From contig NZ_JAUTWS010000006.1 of NCBI RefSeq assembly GCF_030657435.1, forward strand, positions 62,001-126,000: a stretch of DNA of 64,000 nucleotides, given 5' to 3'. Source of the DNA: Paracraurococcus lichenis. Its GTDB lineage: Bacteria; Pseudomonadota; Alphaproteobacteria; Acetobacterales; Acetobacteraceae. Made by a program: the position numbers and the translations under genes. Below are positions 62,338 to 64,000 of this stretch, one piece after another (position 1 is the first letter of the stretch; the number at the start of each line of letters is the position of its first letter). Below the pieces are notes generated by a model. It was not told the DNA's origin, made no database searches, and worked only from the letters and a program-made list of their open reading frames with translations.

Positions 62338-63633
62338 TCAGCGCGCGGCGGCCGGCGCCTCCCGCCGTTCCTCCAGCACGCCGCGCATCGCCGACAGCCG
62401 CCGCAGGCCCCAGGCCAGCACCAGCAGCGCCGCCCCCATGGCCAGGATGGTCGGCAGCCGCAGCCCGAAGACCTCGCCCAGGCTGCCGAGCGCGAGCGCG
62501 CCGAGCGCCGGGCAGGCGCGGGTGATCAGGCCCCAAAGGCTCAGCACCCGCCCGCGCATGGCCGGGTCGGCGGCGTTCTGCACCAGCGTCTGGGTGGAGA
62601 TGCCGTGCACCGAGCCGGCGCCGCCCATCACCGCGGCGCAGAGCAGGGCGAAGGGAAAGGCGCCGGTCGCGACGAAGCCGACCGTCGCCACCGCCTGCAC
62701 CCCGACCGCGCCGACGGCCAGCGCGGTGGCGCCGGCCATCCGCCCGCGATTGGCCACCCAGAGCCCGGCGATCAGCGCGCCGACGCCGATGCAGGCGGTC
62801 AGCAGTGCCAGCCCGTCCGGGCCGCGCAGGAAGAGGCGCTCGATGAAGGGCGGCAGGATCTCCTGCACCCCGCGCATCAGCACCGCGGCGATGGCGGCGA
62901 AGAGCAGCAGCGGGCCGATCCCCGGATGCCGCCCGGCATAGCGGAAGCCGGCGATCGCCTCGGCCCAGACGCTGCCCTCCGACGCATGGCCGCGGCGCTG
63001 GGCGGCCTCGACCCGCAGCAGCGGCATGGTGGCGCAGGCGATGACATAGGCGAGGCAGTTCAGCAGCACCGCCGGCACCACGCCGCCGAGCGCGATCAGG
63101 GGCCCGGCGATGGCCGGCCCGATGAAGCGCGCCACGTTGTAGCAGAGCGAGTTGCAGGCTACCGCCGCCGGCAGGTCGGTGCGCGGCACGAGGCCCGGCA
63201 TCAGGCTCTGCCGCGCCGGCTGGGAGAAGCTGGCGGCGGTCCCGCTCATCGCCTCGAGCGCCAGCAGCAGGCCGATGGAGATATGGCCGCTGGCGACCAT
63301 GCCGGCGACCAGCGCCGCCTCGCAGGCGATCACCGCCTGGGAGAGCATGGTCAGCCGCACCCGGTCCATGCGGTCCGCCACCGCCCCGGCAATCGGGCTG
63401 AAGACCACCGCCGGCGCCAGGTCCGAAAAGGCGGCCATGCCGACCCAGAGGGCGCTGCGCGTCATCTCCCAGGCCAGCCAGGAGACCGCGATGCGGTGCA
63501 CCCAGAGGCCGGTCCAGGAGATCAGCGAGGCGCCGAAGAAGAGCTGGGCGTCGCGATGCGAGAGGGCGCGCCCGAGCGCCCCGAAGGAGCCGATCTTGTA
63601 TGTCGGGCGGGCCGATTCAGGTCTCCGGGCCAT
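62338..63633 (-). CDS. MFS transporter (exporter type)
   Basis: 431 residues and about twelve helices. The N-terminal domain begins HRDAQLFFGASLISWTGLWV; the loop between helices 2 and 3 reads SDLAPAVVFSPIAGAVADRMDR, a shape common in EntS/tetracycline-type efflux carriers of the MFS_3 family. The start is unusual: the only good ATG (63633), with GGAGG six bases upstream, lies inside repeat copy D, so the first residues MARRPESARPTYK come from the repeat. The true start could be a rarer codon further in, but none with a good site was seen. Substrate unknown. Confidence 0.87.
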   Translation of the reverse strand: MARRPESARPTYKIGSFGALGRALSHRDAQLFFGASLISWTGLWVHRIAVSWLAWEMTRSALWVGMAAFSDLAPAVVFSPIAGAVADRMDRVRLTMLSQAVIACEAALVAGMVASGHISIGLLLALEAMSGTAASFSQPARQSLMPGLVPRTDLPAAVACNSLCYNVARFIGPAIAGPLIALGGVVPAVLLNCLAYVIACATMPLLRVEAAQRRGHASEGSVWAEAIAGFRYAGRHPGIGPLLLFAAIAAVLMRGVQEILPPFIERLFLRGPDGLALLTACIGVGALIAGLWVANRGRMAGATALAVGAVGVQAVATVGFVATGAFPFALLCAAVMGGAGSVHGISTQTLVQNAADPAMRGRVLSLWGLITRACPALGALALGSLGEVFGLRLPTILAMGAALLVLAWGLRRLSAMRGVLEERREAPAAAR

Positions 63634-63658
63634 CCGGCCCTCCGATCATCGGCACGCC
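63595..63658 (-). repeat. Dispersed hairpin repeat, copy D
   Basis: 64-base unit ending at the stop of the terminal gene (63659). Stems GCCGAT (63611-63616)/ATCGGC (63648-63653), GGTC/GATC, and GGGCC/GGCCC around ATCC. On the minus strand it contains GGAGG and, five bases on, the ATG at 63633 in the apical loop, used by the MFS gene. Confidence 0.9.
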
Positions 63659-64000
63659 TCAGCGCTGCGGCGCCGCGCGGGTATTCTCCTGCACGCATTG
63701 GTCGGCGAGGCGGTCGCGCTCGTAGATCCGGCCGAGCCGGTCGGTCTCCGCCCGCTGGGAAAAGATGCTGGCCTGCGAGCCGAGGCGGGAGTCGCGCTCG
63801 TCCTCGCGCATCAACTGGCCGCGGTCACGGAAGGTGATGATGCGGTCGGCCTCCCGCCGGCAGGCGGAGGCGACCGCGGCCTGGTCGCGCAGCCCGGCGG
63901 CGGGGGCGGGTGCGGCATAGACCTGGCCGGGCGCGGTGGGCAGGGCGGCGCGCGGTGCCGGGCCGGGCGCGATGGGGACGGAGGAGATGGCCGGGTCGCG
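63659..64000 (-). CDS. Unknown protein, C-terminal part
   Basis: The window ends within this gene; 113 codons are visible and no start is seen. The left half is proline/alanine-rich (APGPAPRAALPTAPGQVYAA), like a linker or secreted-protein spacer. The right half is charged and helical: SACRREADRIITFRDRGQLM, then REDERDSRLGSQASIFSQRA, RIYERDRLADQCVQENTR. Two cysteines (in ACRRE and QCVQE) could form a disulfide, as in small periplasmic proteins. No family recognised. Its stop abuts repeat copy D. Confidence 0.55.
   Translation of the reverse strand, partial: RDPAISSVPIAPGPAPRAALPTAPGQVYAAPAPAAGLRDQAAVASACRREADRIITFRDRGQLMREDERDSRLGSQASIFSQRAETDRLGRIYERDRLADQCVQENTRAAPQR

Noticed and set aside
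62078..62941. Plus-strand frame reading through the tandem repeats, with repeated SGGPIQTFAPCG units
   Set aside because: It runs antisense into the well-supported MFS gene and the repeat-like protein is explained by the DNA repeat.

Overview
The window is 64 kb of uniformly GC-rich DNA (around 70 %), densely packed with chromosomal genes and long runs of overlapping stop/start codons. The gene content suggests an aerobic alphaproteobacterium, probably of the Acetobacteraceae (Roseomonas-like); this is an inference, since no rRNA is present. Supporting points are a Bug/TctC-type binding protein beside a molybdenum hydroxylase gene, many solute ABC transporters, a SUF operon led by an Rrf2 regulator, Kdo synthesis genes and a PEP-CTERM protein. 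There is no prophage, insertion sequence, integrase or CRISPR array.

Layout. 1-1.5 kb: end of a hydroxylase FAD subunit, a Bug protein and tRNA-Pro(GGG). 1.6-5.7 kb: OmpR-type two-component system divergent from a Do-family periplasmic protease. 5.8-7.6 kb: rutE and rutA of the pyrimidine-ring-opening pathway. 7.7-14 kb: membrane protein, GltB-like FMN enzyme, CoA ligase, Bcr-type exporter. 14-18.1 kb: acyl-CoA module (CoA ligase, enoyl-CoA hydratase, DUF35 and thiolase-fold pair). 18.2-21.1 kb: polar amino-acid ABC transporter. 21.2-24 kb: gluconate/idonate dehydrogenases. 25.1-31.6 kb: SUF iron-sulfur operon (Rrf2-sufBCDS-sufU-DUF59-sufA). 31.7-41.4 kb: envelope region with a PagL-like lipid A deacylase, kdsD-kdsB-kdsA, two glycosyltransferases and two unknown proteins sharing a module with one of them. 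41.8-48.9 kb: spermidine/putrescine-type ABC operon carrying a class II aldolase and a hydroxyacid dehydrogenase, divergent from an FAD oxidoreductase. 49-55 kb: peptide ABC operon headed by a DUF1028 protein. 55-64 kb: CHAP amidase, RidA, unknown genes, a Gfo/Idh/MocA oxidoreductase, a PEP-CTERM protein, a methyltransferase with coiled coil, an MFS exporter and the end of an unknown gene.

The most unusual signal is at the right end. A 63-66 bp element occurs five times (58444, 62145, 62211, 62274, 63595), three of them in tandem. At each of its three sites it lies immediately after the stop codon of a minus-strand gene. The copies differ mostly by changes that preserve a three-part stem, including compensatory pairs, so a structured nucleic acid appears to be under selection. 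In the 63595 copy the element also seems to supply the ribosome binding site, start codon and first 13 residues of the MFS exporter. A second, unrelated palindromic element links 48.9 kb and 59.5 kb. Other points of interest are the repeated GW...RPDL...GF module in the glycosyltransferase region, a thiolase lacking its nucleophilic cysteine beside a DUF35 partner, and a rut locus reduced to two genes.
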